Positions 22,798-34,790 of a DNA stretch of 64,000 nt are shown here, in pieces. Position 1 is the first letter of the stretch. Each line of letters opens with the position of its first letter. Source of the stretch: Medicago truncatula (lineage: Eukaryota; Streptophyta; Magnoliopsida; Fabales; Fabaceae); the NCBI RefSeq assembly GCF_003473485.1, contig NC_053042.1:34686762-34750761 (forward strand), written 5' to 3'. The position numbers were made by a program, and so were the translations under genes. Below the pieces are notes generated by a model. It had not been told where the DNA came from, searched no databases, and saw nothing but the letters and a program-made list of their open reading frames with translations.

Positions 22798-23300
22798 GTT
22801 TGTCTAGATCGCTCTTTCCTTTTTTATCAATTTTATTTTCGTCAATTTTTTTTATCGTAATTGACACACTGCAATTGGTAATCGTTAATTAAATCACAAT
22901 TATGAATCTCCTCTATGTGTTGTTGTTATATATTTAGGTTGATATTGTGAATTGTGATGTTGTTTCTTAATATGATATGATTTTTTTTTTCTTCATATTT
23001 TGTACTTGTATTTTTATCACCAATTTGCAACGAGTATATGCATAAAATAAGGCCCTTTTAATTTATTTACAAAAATAGAATACTTTTTTACGAGACAAAA
23101 ATAAAAAACTAATAATGCCATTGCGTGTATTCTTGATTTATTTTTTGTTTTATTTATTTAAAAAAGGTAAAATTGAATTTTAATTTTGATATTTAAAAAA
23201 GGTAAAATGCAATTGCGCATATTCTTGAATTTTTATTTTTATTCTTGATATATTTTGTTTGTCTTAGCTTTTTTATACTAGTGAGTAAGTCATTTAACAA
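22798..23300. other. AT-rich sequence, likely intron remnant of the MO25-like fragment
   Basis: T-rich, no further MO25-like exon seen. Confidence 0.35.
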
Positions 23301-23985
23301 CTTATCTCACATAAGAAACCTTATATTAAAATTCACATTAGGCTTCAAAATGTGTTGAAAGTTAACATTAAAATCACAGGTCTTATACAAAAATAAGAAA
23401 AATAAATATATTGATCACTCTTTAAAAATAAATAAAAATCTACTTTACATTTTTGAAATCTTATATAAAAAAAAAAAATTCACATTAAAATTCCTTTAGG
23501 CCTTAAAGTTTGTTCATCTAAACTAGGGTTAGTACAAGCATAAGACTAACCAAATCTTGTTTTAGACATTAAAAAAAAGAAAAAAAAAAAGTAGATTTTT
23601 TGAATAAATATAAAAATTAGATTTATAAACCTTTAGGCATCTAGACAAAAATAAAACTATTATTTAATAATAATGTTAAGTTGAAACTTTGTATAATGTC
23701 CAAACTCCTGTATAAACCTTATTGAATTAAAACTCCTGTATAAACTCTTGTATAACTCCTGTATAAAACTCCTGTCTAAACTCCTGTAAAAATAAAACTG
23801 TATTGAATTAAAAACAAGAAAATAAATGATAAGAACGGTATAAACCTTCTTTAAAAATAAAAAAAAATGAACTATATAAATCTGAAAGAATCAAAACTCC
23901 TGAGCAGCTTTAATAACTTTTTGAATTATATTGGTTCTATCACTCCCTCATGTGTTTCATCGCTGAAATGTTATTGCTGAATATT
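23301..23985. repeat. Duplicated segment A (contains a 2OGD exon 1 relic)
   Basis: Shares long collinear stretches with 25421-26064, such as TTAGGCTTCAAAATGTGTTG, AAATAAATATATTGATCACT and AGGCCTTAAA. Both copies end in a 2OGD exon 1 remnant on the minus strand, so the duplication included intron 1 and exon 1 of an ancestral copy. Confidence 0.75.
23881..23985 (-). pseudogene. 2OGD exon 1 relic, probably of copy 3
   Basis: Matches the minus strand of copy 4 exon 1: the region for QKVIKAAQEFxxF (TCTGAAAGAATCAAAACTCC on the plus strand) through the DLSEA region, which has a small deletion. It then decays at about 23985; the ATG side is lost. The preceding intron sequence (about 23800-23880) also matches intron 1 of copy 4. 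Confidence 0.8.
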
Positions 23986-24133
23986 ATATACTTGTTAGAC
24001 ACAAGTATCATAAGAATATTCATTTTCATCCCTAAACACAAGAGTATTATTCATTTTCTCCTATTAAAAAAACAAAATTAATAATCTTTTTATGTTTATT
24101 ATTTTTTATGGTCAATTAAATTAAGAATTATTT

Positions 24134-24220
24134 GTCCTCGTGAACTTAGCTCAGTTGGTAAGAACAATGCATAATATATGCAAGGTCCAAGGTTCGAACC
24201 TTAAACACCACCAAAAAAAA
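24134..24220 (+). mobile_element. tRNA-derived SINE 1
   Basis: Body starts GTCCTCGTGAACTTAGCTCA, contains an A box (TTAGCTCAGTTGGTA) and B box (GGTTCGAACC) of RNA polymerase III type, and ends in an A8 tail. Flanked by a 13 bp duplication, TTAAGAATTATTT (24121-24133) and TTAAGAATCATTT (24221-24233), one mismatch. Too short and unpaired at the acceptor stem to be a tRNA gene. Confidence 0.88.
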
Positions 24221-24233
24221 TTAAGAATCATTT

Positions 24234-25420
24234 CGAGATACTATCAAATTTATCTTTAAGAAAATTAATAAAGAAAGTAGACTGTTTTGGGCTGTCTTTT
24301 TCTCCTATCAATTATAACTTTAAGAAAATTTGATCATTAAAATGCTATTTTGTTGATGCTATTAAAAAATATACAAATTTATTTTATACTAGTTATATTT
24401 TTTGAAAGATATTTAATATACTGTTGATATCATTGAAAATGATAAGTATAGTTTATCGCAATATATAATTGAAAAATATCTATTATCTATACCTATAATA
24501 TTCACGTGTTCGTCTTCAACTAGTATATATAATATTCATCCTCACAAAAGATACATTACTAAAAAAAAAATCATATTTAATTCATGAGAGATATGCATAT
24601 TTTGCAAGAGATACTTGTGGTTGATGCATGTAGTTGGCAATGTTGTTTGTGATTGATATATATGTATGACTTAAGAGTCATGTTTAATTCATGAGAAAAA
24701 AAAATCTATTATATGAATCATTTAATATCCAAAATTGATTTTCCAATTTAAATAAATGATGTATTAATTGTGATTTTAATTTTTCTTTGGTTAATAAATG
24801 ATCCGGTAATTTTCTAAAAGAGTTAAATAACTTTTTGGTCTCAATAAATATACCTTTTTATTTCTATTTTTAGCACCTCTAAAATATTTCTTCAAACTTG
24901 TCTTATGCTTTTTATGTGTTTTTAATACTTTATAAAAAAAAATGGTGAGAGATTCTTATACATAATACGACTTAAACTAGTTAAAAATACATATATGACC
25001 AGGATCACTTCCCGTTAAGGACCCTCCATTGAAAGAAGAAAAAATGAGTCCCTATTAAGGAACAAACAACTATATAAGGATCTTCTCTCTTTCATGAGTA
25101 ACTAACGGGTCTCACGTTTAAAAAAGTAATAAAATGTGTACTACTTAGTCTCACTTGTAAAAAGGAGTAATATTTTAAGGAGTCGCCAAAGAATATGTTG
25201 GTTCACACTCAAAGAATAAAACCGACAAAAAGAGTGATTAATTCGTAATTATCTCACTTCTCATTCACTAAGGACATTGTTTAAGGATTCTACTAAAATA
25301 AATTTTGTCTTTGGAAATACAACTTGTTCTTTTAGTATTTTAACCAATGTCTAAGGGCAGTCGTCAATTTTTCCTTTTTAAATTTTGATATGAGTGGGTC
25401 ATATATTTATTTTTGTATCA
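24234..25420. other. AT-rich intergenic DNA, no gene recognised
   Basis: No coding frame recognised on either strand. Confidence 0.4.
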
Positions 25421-26064
25421 ATTAATCTCACATAAAAAAAAAAAAAAAACTTACATTAAAAGTCACTTTAGGCTTCAAAATGTGTTGACAATTAACATAA
25501 AAATCATAGGTCTTCCACAAAAAAAGAAAAATAAATATATTGATCACTCATTAAAAATAAATAAAAATCCATTTGACATATTTGAAATCTTATATAAAAA
25601 CTTCACATCATAATTCGTTTTAGGCCTTAAAATATTTTGGGTTGAATGAAAATCTTACTGTTATCTAAACTAGGGTCATTACAAGCATAAGACAAACCAT
25701 ATCTTTTGTTAGACAGAAAAAAAGAGTAAATTATTTTAAGGGATATAAAAATTATATTTATAAATCATTATGCATTTGAACAAAAATAACACTATTATTT
25801 AATAATAATTATAAGTTGAAATTTTCAAATTGAGGACATATTGTTATTCTTTTTATGTTAATTTTTCTTTGATGTTCACGCTTCCAAATACATTGGACCA
25901 ACCTAAACCAAACCAAAAAAAATGTATTGAATTAAAAACAAGAAAATAAATGGCATGAACTATATGAACCTTAAAGAATCCAAACTTCTGAGCAGCTTTA
26001 ATAATTTTTTGAATTATTTTGGTTCTATCACCCTTATGTGCTTCACCAACAATTTGTAATAGTT
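25421..26064. repeat. Duplicated segment B (contains a 2OGD exon 1 relic)
   Basis: Second copy of segment A with several small indels. Its right part, about 25860-25970, also matches intron 1 of copy 4 closely (AAAAAATGTATTGAATTAAA). Confidence 0.75.
25968..26064 (-). pseudogene. Second 2OGD exon 1 relic
   Basis: The exon 3' part (AAAGAATCCAAACTTCTGAG on plus) is followed after GTGCTTCAC by CAACAATTTGTAATAG, which corresponds to the N-terminal codons near the ATG; about 110 bp of exon 1 between them are deleted. The flank 26170-26350 matches the promoter region of copy 4 (30620-30790). It is thus the stump of a seventh 2OGD locus. Confidence 0.78.
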
Positions 26065-26350
26065 TAGTGTCGCTAGCTTGACTCTACTTCACACAATAGT
26101 GATGAATGTGTACATTTATTAATTATAATGATAAGAATGTATCCTTTGATACCAATATCTTCAACCACTCAACCATACCATGTGATTCACGAGTATAAAT
26201 TTCCTATTATGGCTGGCAAATGTACATTTTTTCTCATCGAGTGTGGGTACAACACATGGTATAGTTTTCCTATTTTAGCTAGAAGGTTATAGTCTTTCTC
26301 ATTTGATGCTGGTGCTTCGAAGGGTATGGTTTTATCACGGGTATCCATAC

Positions 26351-27165
26351 TACTCTTTTTCAACCAAATTGAAATTGCAATAATATTATAAAGAATAAAA
26401 ACTTAATTTAATCTCTGACCAAAAAATAAAACTAGTCTTTAATATTTTCATATAGGAGACAAATGAGTCTCTATGTCGATTTTGATTTATTATAATAGAG
26501 AGACTAATTTGTCTCCGTATAAAATGTCAGAAAAACAAAACTGTGAAGAATTAAATTGAGTCTTTATTCCAATTATGTTGATACTATTAAGAAAACAAAA
26601 ATCTCACATAGAATAAAGATAGAATTTGGATAAAATTTACAACGAGTGACAATTTTCATCTTATAAATTGAATTGGTTGTTTTTTGACGAATCAAAAATT
26701 TGAATAAGTGACGGCAAGACTATATACTAAAGTTTAATTACATATATCATCCATTAACTTATTTATAATTTCACTTTATTACTTTTTTTTTTTTTTTATG
26801 TTTTGGTCCCCTAAGTTTATTCTCGTTAATCAAGTTACTTGTGGGTTTACCTACACTCCATTAGTTGTGGGTGATTAGGATTTTTGCAAATTTGAGATTC
26901 TACTTTAATGTTTCTTGAACAAACCAGAATAGAATATATATTAGTCACACCAAGGTTTCCTAGCATAAGAAGTGCACTAAGGGAATTAATGATGAGTTTG
27001 ATCTGCTAAAAAAATGAAGGACATGACAACTCGAATTTTACACTGTTTGATTTGAAAGACTGTTTTAGGGACATAACAAATTGGAGGCAGGGGACATGAC
27101 AAAACTGAAAGTCTTGTCCCTCACTAACCCACATCACAACTTTTTTCCTCACATGTAAGTTGTTA
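26351..27165. other. Intergenic, no gene recognised
   Basis: AT-rich; no domain recognised. Confidence 0.4.
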
Positions 27166-27253
27166 TTTTTTTTTTGGAGGTGTCTGGATTCGAACCCCGG
27201 ATCTTACATATATTATGCATTGTCCTTGCCAAATGAGTTAAGCTCACGAGGAC
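27166..27253 (-). mobile_element. tRNA-derived SINE 2
   Basis: Minus strand: GTCCTCGTGAGCTTAACTCA start, B box GGTTCGAATCC, A-rich tail (T run 27166-27175 on plus). Imperfect duplication TGTAAGTTGT/TGTAAATTAT at the ends. Same family as SINE 1. Confidence 0.82.
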
Positions 27254-27678
27254 TGTAAATTATCTAAAATACCAAAATAGTTTGTTGTCCACCAAAAATC
27301 GTATAAGACCAAAAATTATTCAATATCATAAAATTTTGTTATATATTGTTCTGTCTTGTTTTGTGATGTTCTATCTTGTGTCATTGTGTCGGATACTTAT
27401 TGTTTAGCCTATCAAACTTACAAATTACTTTAAAAAAAACCTTGAAGAACGACGAAAACAACAAAAAATCGCATCTAGAGTGCTAAATCCAAAATACATA
27501 TTCTACTCTAATTAATGTTAATCGTCTTCCTCTTAATTCTTCATTATCAATAAAAAAAATTGTGCTTGATCCCCTGGAAACAGTGAAGTATGTCCTTTAA
27601 AGGTGGAAAAAGAAAACAATCTTAAGCTTTTGTGATGCATAATATCAGAACATTGAAAGTTGAAACACCCAAATAATA

Positions 27679-27770
27679 TTTTTTTTTTTTCTGTGGTGGT
27701 TGGGGTTTGAATCTCGGACCTTGCATATACAATGCATTGTTCATATCAATTTAGCTAAGCTCACAAGGAC
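27679..27770 (-). mobile_element. tRNA-derived SINE 3 (older)
   Basis: Minus strand GTCCTTGTGAGCTTAGCTAA, with a degenerate A box and B box GATTCAAACC, tail of T's on plus. Flanking duplication AAACACCCAAATAAT (27663-27677) and AAACATTCAAATAAT (27771-27785), two mismatches. Confidence 0.82.
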
Positions 27771-27785
27771 AAACATTCAAATAAT

Positions 27786-28329
27786 TAAAATAACGCACCA
27801 ATCACCAGCTTAATACCATTAAATCTTTCTTTTTCTTTTTTTCCTTTTTTTTTTTTTAAATACAGATGAATTTAAAATTAAAATTAGAGAAAATAAACAT
27901 GCCAATTATAATTGCTCTTCATATTTTAAAGTTATTTTATATTTGTTCATTCTCAACACTATAAAACTATGTTTCTCTATATATTTAACCAAAATAATAT
28001 GCTTTCACATGTGCATCACAAATTCAAAATAGGTTTTTTTTTCCTTCAAAATAAAAAAAATGGGTTTTTTTTTTTTTTTTTTGATAAAAGACTAATGCAA
28101 TGCAAGACATCATTTGTGATAATTGATTTTCCAACTAAATTGGTATCCAGACAAATCAATTAATCATTTGTGGCAATCACGAGTTCAATACTTGTCCTAT
28201 AACATGTTTGTCAAGACTAAAGATAGGACTTAAAATACATAGAAGTTTATAAATGAAAATACCAAATTAGAAATTTAATTTATGTTATCTATGATAACAT
28301 AAATTATGTTAACACTTGGAAGCAAAACC
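27786..28329. other. 3' flank of 2OGD copy 4
   Basis: T-rich and A-rich tracts; no gene. May contain the 3' UTR of copy 4 next to its stop. Confidence 0.4.
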
Positions 28330-30513
28330 TTAATTCTTTGTTGCCCCAAATGATGTAAGCACTACATCGGTGTCACCATATTTGTTAAAGTAGTGGGAAC
28401 TGAAATCCTTGTATTTGAAAGGTTTGCACATTGGTGGATTGTGTTCATCAATGAAAGATTGTGCTGGCTCTACAGTGCAATCATCTGAAGGAGCTAAGCA
28501 AAAAGCAGCAGTTGTGCGACCTTGACTTGCATTGGTCACCACTCTATGCTCTACACTTTTTAGTTTATCATTACTAATTATCTGTGATAATTACCACAAG
28601 TCAATACAATTCAAACTACTATGGTCACTCTTATAAACAAAATTTTACTTTCTAGATACATTGAATGATTAATGTATCCAGTCTATAATAAAGATTAGAT
28701 ACCTTGTCAAAAAAAAAAAAAAAATTCGATACATTAATTATTCAATATATCTAAAAAGTAGAGTTTTGTTTATAACAATGATACAAGGAAATACATATAA
28801 TGCAATTCAGAAGTAAATGGAATCAAGTACACGTATTATACCATCAAAATAGAAACACATTTTTTTTGTTGAAGGGATGACTTATGAAAGTAAATTGAGT
28901 CAACAAAAGTTGATGTATCTATACTGAATTTTGAATCAGATACATCAACTTTTGTTAACCCAACGTTCTCATGTAAATAAGATCGAAGGGAGTATCTAAC
29001 CAATATTTTGAGAAAGTATTATTGTCCTTGCAAACTCTCTAGCAAGTTAGTTTTTCACATAATATAAAAGATGAAAATTATCCTCTTAAAAAATAAAATT
29101 GGAAATTATAGTAAGGGACTCCATTTAGGGACCAATTTAGCATAAGTTATAAAATTATTTAATCACTTAGAAAAGAAAAAAACACACATATATAATGCTT
29201 AAAAATTCATATTTAATTCATGTTTTGTTATAAAATTATAATTTGTTTTGGAGGAGATTGTCATAATATTGTGCACATTTTTTGGAAATGTCATTAAAAA
29301 ATATGAAGGTTAGACATGAGTTGACTAAAAAGTATGGAATAAAAATAGTGATGGAAAACTTGAAAGAGTAAATGTCTCACAAAAAATTTAGAGAAACAGA
29401 AACGAAAAGTTGTGACCATCCAATATCAGTGACTCTTTTAGAGAACAAATAAAAAAGATTGCATATAAAAAATATTCCATTTATATTTATATATGACTAA
29501 TAAGCGTACCTGCAGCTGGTAGCCTACATTTATGATGAAGGCATGAGGACGAGCCTCAAGAGCAATCCACTTTCCATCCTTCAATACTTGAAGACCAGAT
29601 ACATCATCTTGCATTAAAATAGTGATGAGGTTTGGATCAGAGTGTTTACTCATTCCCAGTGCCAAATTTGGTTCAGGACATCGTGGATAATGATTAACCG
29701 AAAGAATCATTGACCCGGTAAGATCATTGTCAAAATATCCACACTTCAGGCCGAGCCCTTCACTGATCAAATTCATGAGCCGCGAACCTAATTCCTTAAC
29801 TTCATTTGAGAAATCCCCTACACACTCTCTGTTAAAAAAGGTTTATTAGATCAAACTATTACATATGCAAGGATAATACTTATGCTATTCATTCATTTTT
29901 ATTTACCTGTATGTAGTTGGATTTTCAGGCCATAAGTGTTGCCATTGCTCCAAAGGATAACATGGGTGGCGAAGACTGTCTCGCCATAGATGAACCTTTT
30001 CAGTTGCATAGTTGAAACTGCTAGTAAACATCTTGCATGGCTTGGAAGGGTCATTAGTACACAAGTTTTTCTTGTACTCATCAGGCATATGAAAAATCTC
30101 CTTAAAAATACTCATTGTTTCCTTCATTTGATCCATTGAAATCCCATGATTAATAACCTGTTTCAATCCCATTAATTAATTAGGCCGCTAAACTAATTTT
30201 AATGTTCACTTTAAACTTCTGAATACATTCGACCAACGAAGAACCAAACAAAAAAAAATGTATTAAATTAAAAGCAAGAAAAATAAATGGCACGAACTAG
30301 ATGAACCTGAAAGAATCCAAACTCCTCAGCAGCTTTGATAATTTTCTTGATTATATTGCTTCTATCACCCTTACATGCTTCACTTAGATCAATCACTGGG
30401 ATGCTATTACTGAATGGGATTTTCACATTCCCTGGTCTTGATTCTGGGGGAAATATATAGTTTTCAGGGACATATTGAATATTGGACCAACGATTTGTAA
30501 TAAGTTTCTCCAT
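28330..30513 (-). CDS. 2OG-Fe(II) dioxygenase copy 4 (intact, 342 aa)
   Basis: Four exons on the minus strand, all with GT..AG borders: 30307-30513, 29907-30157, 29510-29828, 28330-28581 (207+251+319+252 nt = 342 codons plus stop). N-terminal DIOX_N domain (IPVIDLSEA at about 37-45; INHGI after exon 1), then the double-stranded beta-helix core. Fe(II) ligands are His215 and Asp217 (KHSDP) and His271 (EHR). The 2OG anchor is Arg281 in RTT, where Thr283 replaces the usual Ser of RxS. The size is normal for DOXC enzymes. No signal peptide, so cytosolic. The relation is to hyoscyamine-6-dioxygenase-like/SRG1-like plant enzymes; the substrate is unknown. Intron 3 (928 bp) holds MITE-like fold-backs, while introns 1 and 2 are short (149 and 78 bp). 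Confidence 0.9.
28622..28785. mobile_element. Fold-back MITE in intron 3 of copy 4
   Basis: GTCACTCTTATAAACAAAAT at the left pairs with ATTTTGTTTATAA-like sequence at the right (about 28765-28785), and TACATTGAATGATTAATGTA with TACATTAATTATTCAATATA, around a poly-A centre. No clear TSD. Confidence 0.55.
28865..28996. mobile_element. Small fold-back, Stowaway-like remnant
   Basis: AGTCAACAAAAGTTGATGTA pairs with TACATCAACTTTTGTTAACC around 28930; the right end GAAGGGAGTA resembles a decayed Stowaway end. In intron 3 of copy 4. Confidence 0.5.
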
Positions 30514-30551
30514 TGCTTTTCAAGGTGAAGAATGAAAGGTTTTTAATTTGT

Positions 30552-30569
30552 TGATGGAGAAAAGAGCAA
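30552..30569 (-). promoter_or_regulatory. Shared 2OGD leader motif (copy 4)
   Basis: TTGCTCTTTTCTCCATCA on the minus strand, about 39 nt upstream of the ATG; counterpart of the motif upstream of copies 1 and 5. Confidence 0.4.
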
Positions 30570-30580
30570 TATATGTGTGG

Positions 30581-30587
30581 TTTTATA
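30581..30587 (-). promoter_or_regulatory. Probable TATA box of 2OGD copy 4
   Basis: TATAAAA on the minus strand, about 70 nt upstream of the ATG, just outside the shared leader motif. Spacing fits a 5' UTR of about 35-45 nt. Confidence 0.5.
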
Positions 30588-30849
30588 ATGATTATATTGT
30601 ACCTCTTGATCTTAATATTTTAAAGCATACCCATGTGGTTCGCATGGCATAGTTTTCTCTTGGGTGTTGGTACATCACATGATATAGTTTTCCTATTCTG
30701 GCTGGCAAATTGGGGGTTGGTGCATTGGTGGTCTGGTTTTTCACGGCTATCTATACTACTTTTTTTGATCAAAATCAAAATGGAATCGCAACGTGATTAA
30801 AATTATAATTTATTTATTATTTTTGAAGCAAGTCATTATAAATGGGCAA

Positions 30850-31692
30850 AGTTATTGTGCATAAGAATTTCTGTTCATAAACATTTCACAACCATCAGAT
30901 CTAGTGTACACGTGTAATAATCTTAGGCTTCTCAAACTACACCAAATCAAACTTCATTTGCTTCAAATATTTCTTCCAAAATAGTCATGTTCATCTCAAC
31001 TCATTTCTTCTATGATTGAATCGAAACAACACAATTCACATATTGCTGAATATGCACGTGAAATCCACAACTCATGTGCAAGAATATTGGATTTATGCAA
31101 GAGGAGATTGATGTTGTTGAATTGACGAACGATGCAGTTCCTTCCACCATAGCACCAATCGAAGTTTCTGGTTGTGTTGAGGAACAAATTGATGTTTCCG
31201 AATCATCGATGATTGTTCTTGAGGATTCGCTTCCTTTCACGAATTTGATGGATCTGATAGTTTTGTGTTCACGGTTTCAGATCTGAAGTTGTTACTGGAT
31301 TCGAAATCTTTGTGATGTTAAAGGGATTTATGGCTGGGAAACTGCTGGAAACCATTAAGTACATCTAATGATTTTGGAGTACAGCTGCTGGAAACCATCA
31401 AGTACATCTAATGGTTATGGAGTACAACTCACATAAACCATTTCCACAGCAAAATGATTTTGGCATAATTTTATACAAAACATACTATAATAAGGACATT
31501 TGTGACTGTCATTGAACCAAATCAACACTCTGAAATCATCATTGAACTAAAATGATGATTTCCGCAGTTGTAGTGTTGTTTCATTTTGTTTCGTTTGGGT
31601 TCGCTTGGGGGTGTAGGAAGCAAATATGTTGGACTACCGGTTTAATGGGCTTGGATTTATGTACGGTGCATATTCCTTATGCACCATAACCG
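30850..31692. mobile_element. MULE-type element B (Pack-MULE-like)
   Basis: The ends match element A: AAAGTTATTGTGCATAAG at the left and GCACCATAACCGC at the right, plus shared subterminal ATTTCACAACCATCAGAT, GTACATCTAATGG and GGAGTACAACTCACA. The interior (about 30990-31300) is GC-richer, with a plus frame at 31074-31286 (NIGFMQEEIDVVELT ... VEEQIDVSESS) unlike the interior of element A. TSD not resolved. The frame is not recognised. Confidence 0.6.
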
Positions 31693-33931
31693 CTCCCTTG
31701 TTTTTTTTTTCTTGACAAAACGAGATAGGGTTTTGTTAACGAGCACTACGAGATACTCGAACCGTAAATTTAAAATTATTCATTCAAAAAGTTAAATATT
31801 ACAAATTCTACTAAATTGATACACGTATTTTTATAAAAATTTATTATTAAAGGACATTAAAGAATATATTAGATGCATTCGTTAGCATTTCTCATAAAGA
31901 TATAAACTGAATAGAGTTTATAAAGAGTGACGATCTCCACTTAGCAACTAATTTTGTAAGGATAAATTAACCAAATATAAAAATTTAATATGATATTCAA
32001 ATATATCACTGTTTAAAAAAAATATATTCAAATATATCTATCGGCAGCACTAAGGGATCATGGATCAAACATTTTGAAATGATGAGGCAAGATTAAATCC
32101 TATAGGTTAAATTAAATATTTGATCCTTTAACCTGTTTTATGGTTTAACTATGATCATATAATAATTTTTTGTTCATTTTAAAATTTAGTGGCAAAACTG
32201 CACCAATTTGATGCACGTGCATATGTCCTGAATAAGACAATAATTATCTACAACACCCCAAAAAGATATTGATCTTGTAGCCAGCATTAGCGAAGGAAAA
32301 AAGTTGAAGGACAAAATTTACTTACAATATATTATAGTTTTTTTTTTTTTACTGTTCTCCGATTAAAATTTGTAACGAACATATTTGAACGTCGATTCAA
32401 TTTCATAATAATATCCCTTTTGTTTTTGTTTGACCTCACGAGCGTCGTCTGTGGAACGCCACCGCCTTATTGTCGGGTTTCAATTCTCAATTGCTCTCCG
32501 CCGGAGGCACTGGTCGAAGCTGGTGAAGACCAACAACCGTTGTATTTTGTATTCTAGCAACAATTCAAATTGGTCTATGTGAGCAATCGACTAAGGCGAT
32601 GAGATTTGGATTTGATCGACTTCTTTGAATTTCGGAAGAAAGAAACAAAAAGTCATAGTTGTTACTTAAATGATATTTATACAATCATTTTATGACAATT
32701 TTTTAGACAATTCTCTCTCACATAGTCTCATTGTATTTTTATTCTCTCTGATCTCTATCGTTTTAGTTTTGGAGCCAATACCTACACTTCATTTAGGCTG
32801 TTTGGTCACACGTTGAAATGTGATAGACATAAGTTTGCAAGTCCAAATGTAAGTTTACTTTACTAAATATGTGTTTGGATGTTTTCTGAGAAATCAGTTC
32901 TATCCTTCAAAATCAATTCCAATAGAAGAAAGAAAGGGTAGCTTCTTCGGCAAAGTAAATTGATTTTGGTTGTGCGGGCTTGGCTTCTTCACCTACTGCT
33001 CTTGTAACTTCAGTTATTTCCTTTCTTCTTCGTTTTTTGTTTTATTAGAAATGTGTTTTATTTAACGCATACATCCTTTTCTTTTTATTAGCAATGATAA
33101 CAAAATGTTTCTATGCTTAGTAAATTAGTTAACCAACGTAATTACGTAAGGGGAAGGTTGGTGGTCCCACCAAGTAAAACTAGGGTTTGAAAAATGGAAG
33201 CTCATTTTCTTAGCAAGAAAGACAAATTCTCCACCTATTTCTTAATTTGCAAGGCATTTAGAAAAAGACTAAACAATAAGACGTATATTTCACACTAAAT
33301 CCAAAGGCAAGACCAAATTTAGCATGTGTTATCTCATTTCAACTCATAATAGTTGATAGCTCAACATGAAAAGAACAAGCAATGCCAAAAAAATTGGCAA
33401 ATGCCAGATATCCCATGATTACTTCTAAAAGTACTGTTTTTATTACAATTACTCCAACACATGGAGGATTTAGCAAGTTGACTTGCATAATGAATCGTAG
33501 CTTTATGGGAATGACAGTTAATCAAGAAGTATTTAAGAATAGAATATTTACAGCAAAAAAATAACGTCTTCAACATAAATTTGGACAAGAGAATTTTTTT
33601 TTAGGAGAAGTTTTCATAAACAAAATAGTGTCTTGTCCACTATTCCTTTTGGACAGTTATTTTTCATTAAAATGATATACTTGGAGTGGCCAAGGCCATT
33701 GAAGAGGCCACCCAGTCAACCCTAATATTGCTGGACTATTCATATGCCAATATAGAATAATAGAAGTATGCTTGGAAACATATATAGATTGATGAATGTG
33801 GAACATACACTAGTCTATGGAACATTAATTAACTAGAGTATTATATATAAAAATTATTGACTTGGTGTAGGTAGTCTTCCTTTTTACGAGACAAAGTAAG
33901 ATTCAAAAATAAGTTTGGAGAAATATACATC
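31693..33931. other. Intergenic, one GC-richer patch
   Basis: No gene recognised. The patch 32435-32620 (ACGAGCGTCGTCTGTGGAAC and following) is GC-richer than its surroundings and could be a captured exon, but no domain could be read in any frame. Frames at 33361-33588 on both strands overlap and look like chance. Confidence 0.4.
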
Positions 33932-34790
33932 CGTTGGAATAAAATTGGTTTGTACAATTTCTCTAGAGTTTTGATGATAAAAAAATCGAAGAGTAATTAA
34001 TATGCTAATATATGTTCAAGTGCCTAAAATCATAGATTAAAATTTAACAAGGTCTAAACATGTATAAGAGCATGAGAAGCACAAGAGAAGCTAAACACTA
34101 TGGTAGAAGATCTGAAGAAAGGTCAACCAGAAGTGAACATCTTGGATCAGAAGAAAGGATGTCACTCGTAAGCTGAAGATCTACATCAGACTTTGAAGTA
34201 CAGAAGATCCTGATGGACTCGGAATTCACGTCAGATTTGTCATCTTCTATAGTTGTCTCTATCAATACTCTGATAGTACAATTTGTCTTCTTCTGGCCAC
34301 GTGTAGAAACAAACAAAGAACTTCAAGGAGAAAGACAATGAACGGATAATTCTAGTTTCATGAAAGGAATTTCGAATGTCTAATCAACGACATTATCCAT
34401 ATCAGGCAATGGTCCAATGTCCTTGATTTGAAGCTTCTCAACGACTCTTAATGCGCTGACACTATTCTCAAACGTATCTCAAATCCATGCAAATATAAGG
34501 AACTGAAGAACAATAACAAGAATCTGATATTTTTGTTGTGCCCCTGCTCTGTCAAATCAAAAAGCGCATAGAACATTTAAGAATTTCTTATCAAAGTTTG
34601 TATCTTAGAAATTCTTAGTTTAAGAGTTTGTTCAATATTTTATTGTTTACACCTTTGATTTTATATCAAGTGTAAGAACCAATACTTCATTTGTAAACCT
34701 TTAGAAGTCTCTTTCAGTTGTGATTGAGCATTTATAAGTCTCTTTCAGTTGTGATTGGACATTTGGAAGTCTCTTGCTTGTAAACTTAGG
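33932..34790 (+). repeat. Probable solo LTR, Copia/SIRE-like
   Basis: Begins GTTGGAATAAAATTGGTTTG ... TTTTGATGATAA, a start I associate with Sirevirus LTRs, and ends in repeated AGTCTCTTTCAGTTGTGATT units (34710-34775). No internal domains follow. Exact end and TSD uncertain. Confidence 0.45.

Noticed and set aside
24134..24205. tRNA gene (A and B boxes present)
   Set aside because: It lacks a paired acceptor stem, carries an A tail and is flanked by a 13 bp target duplication, so it is a SINE.
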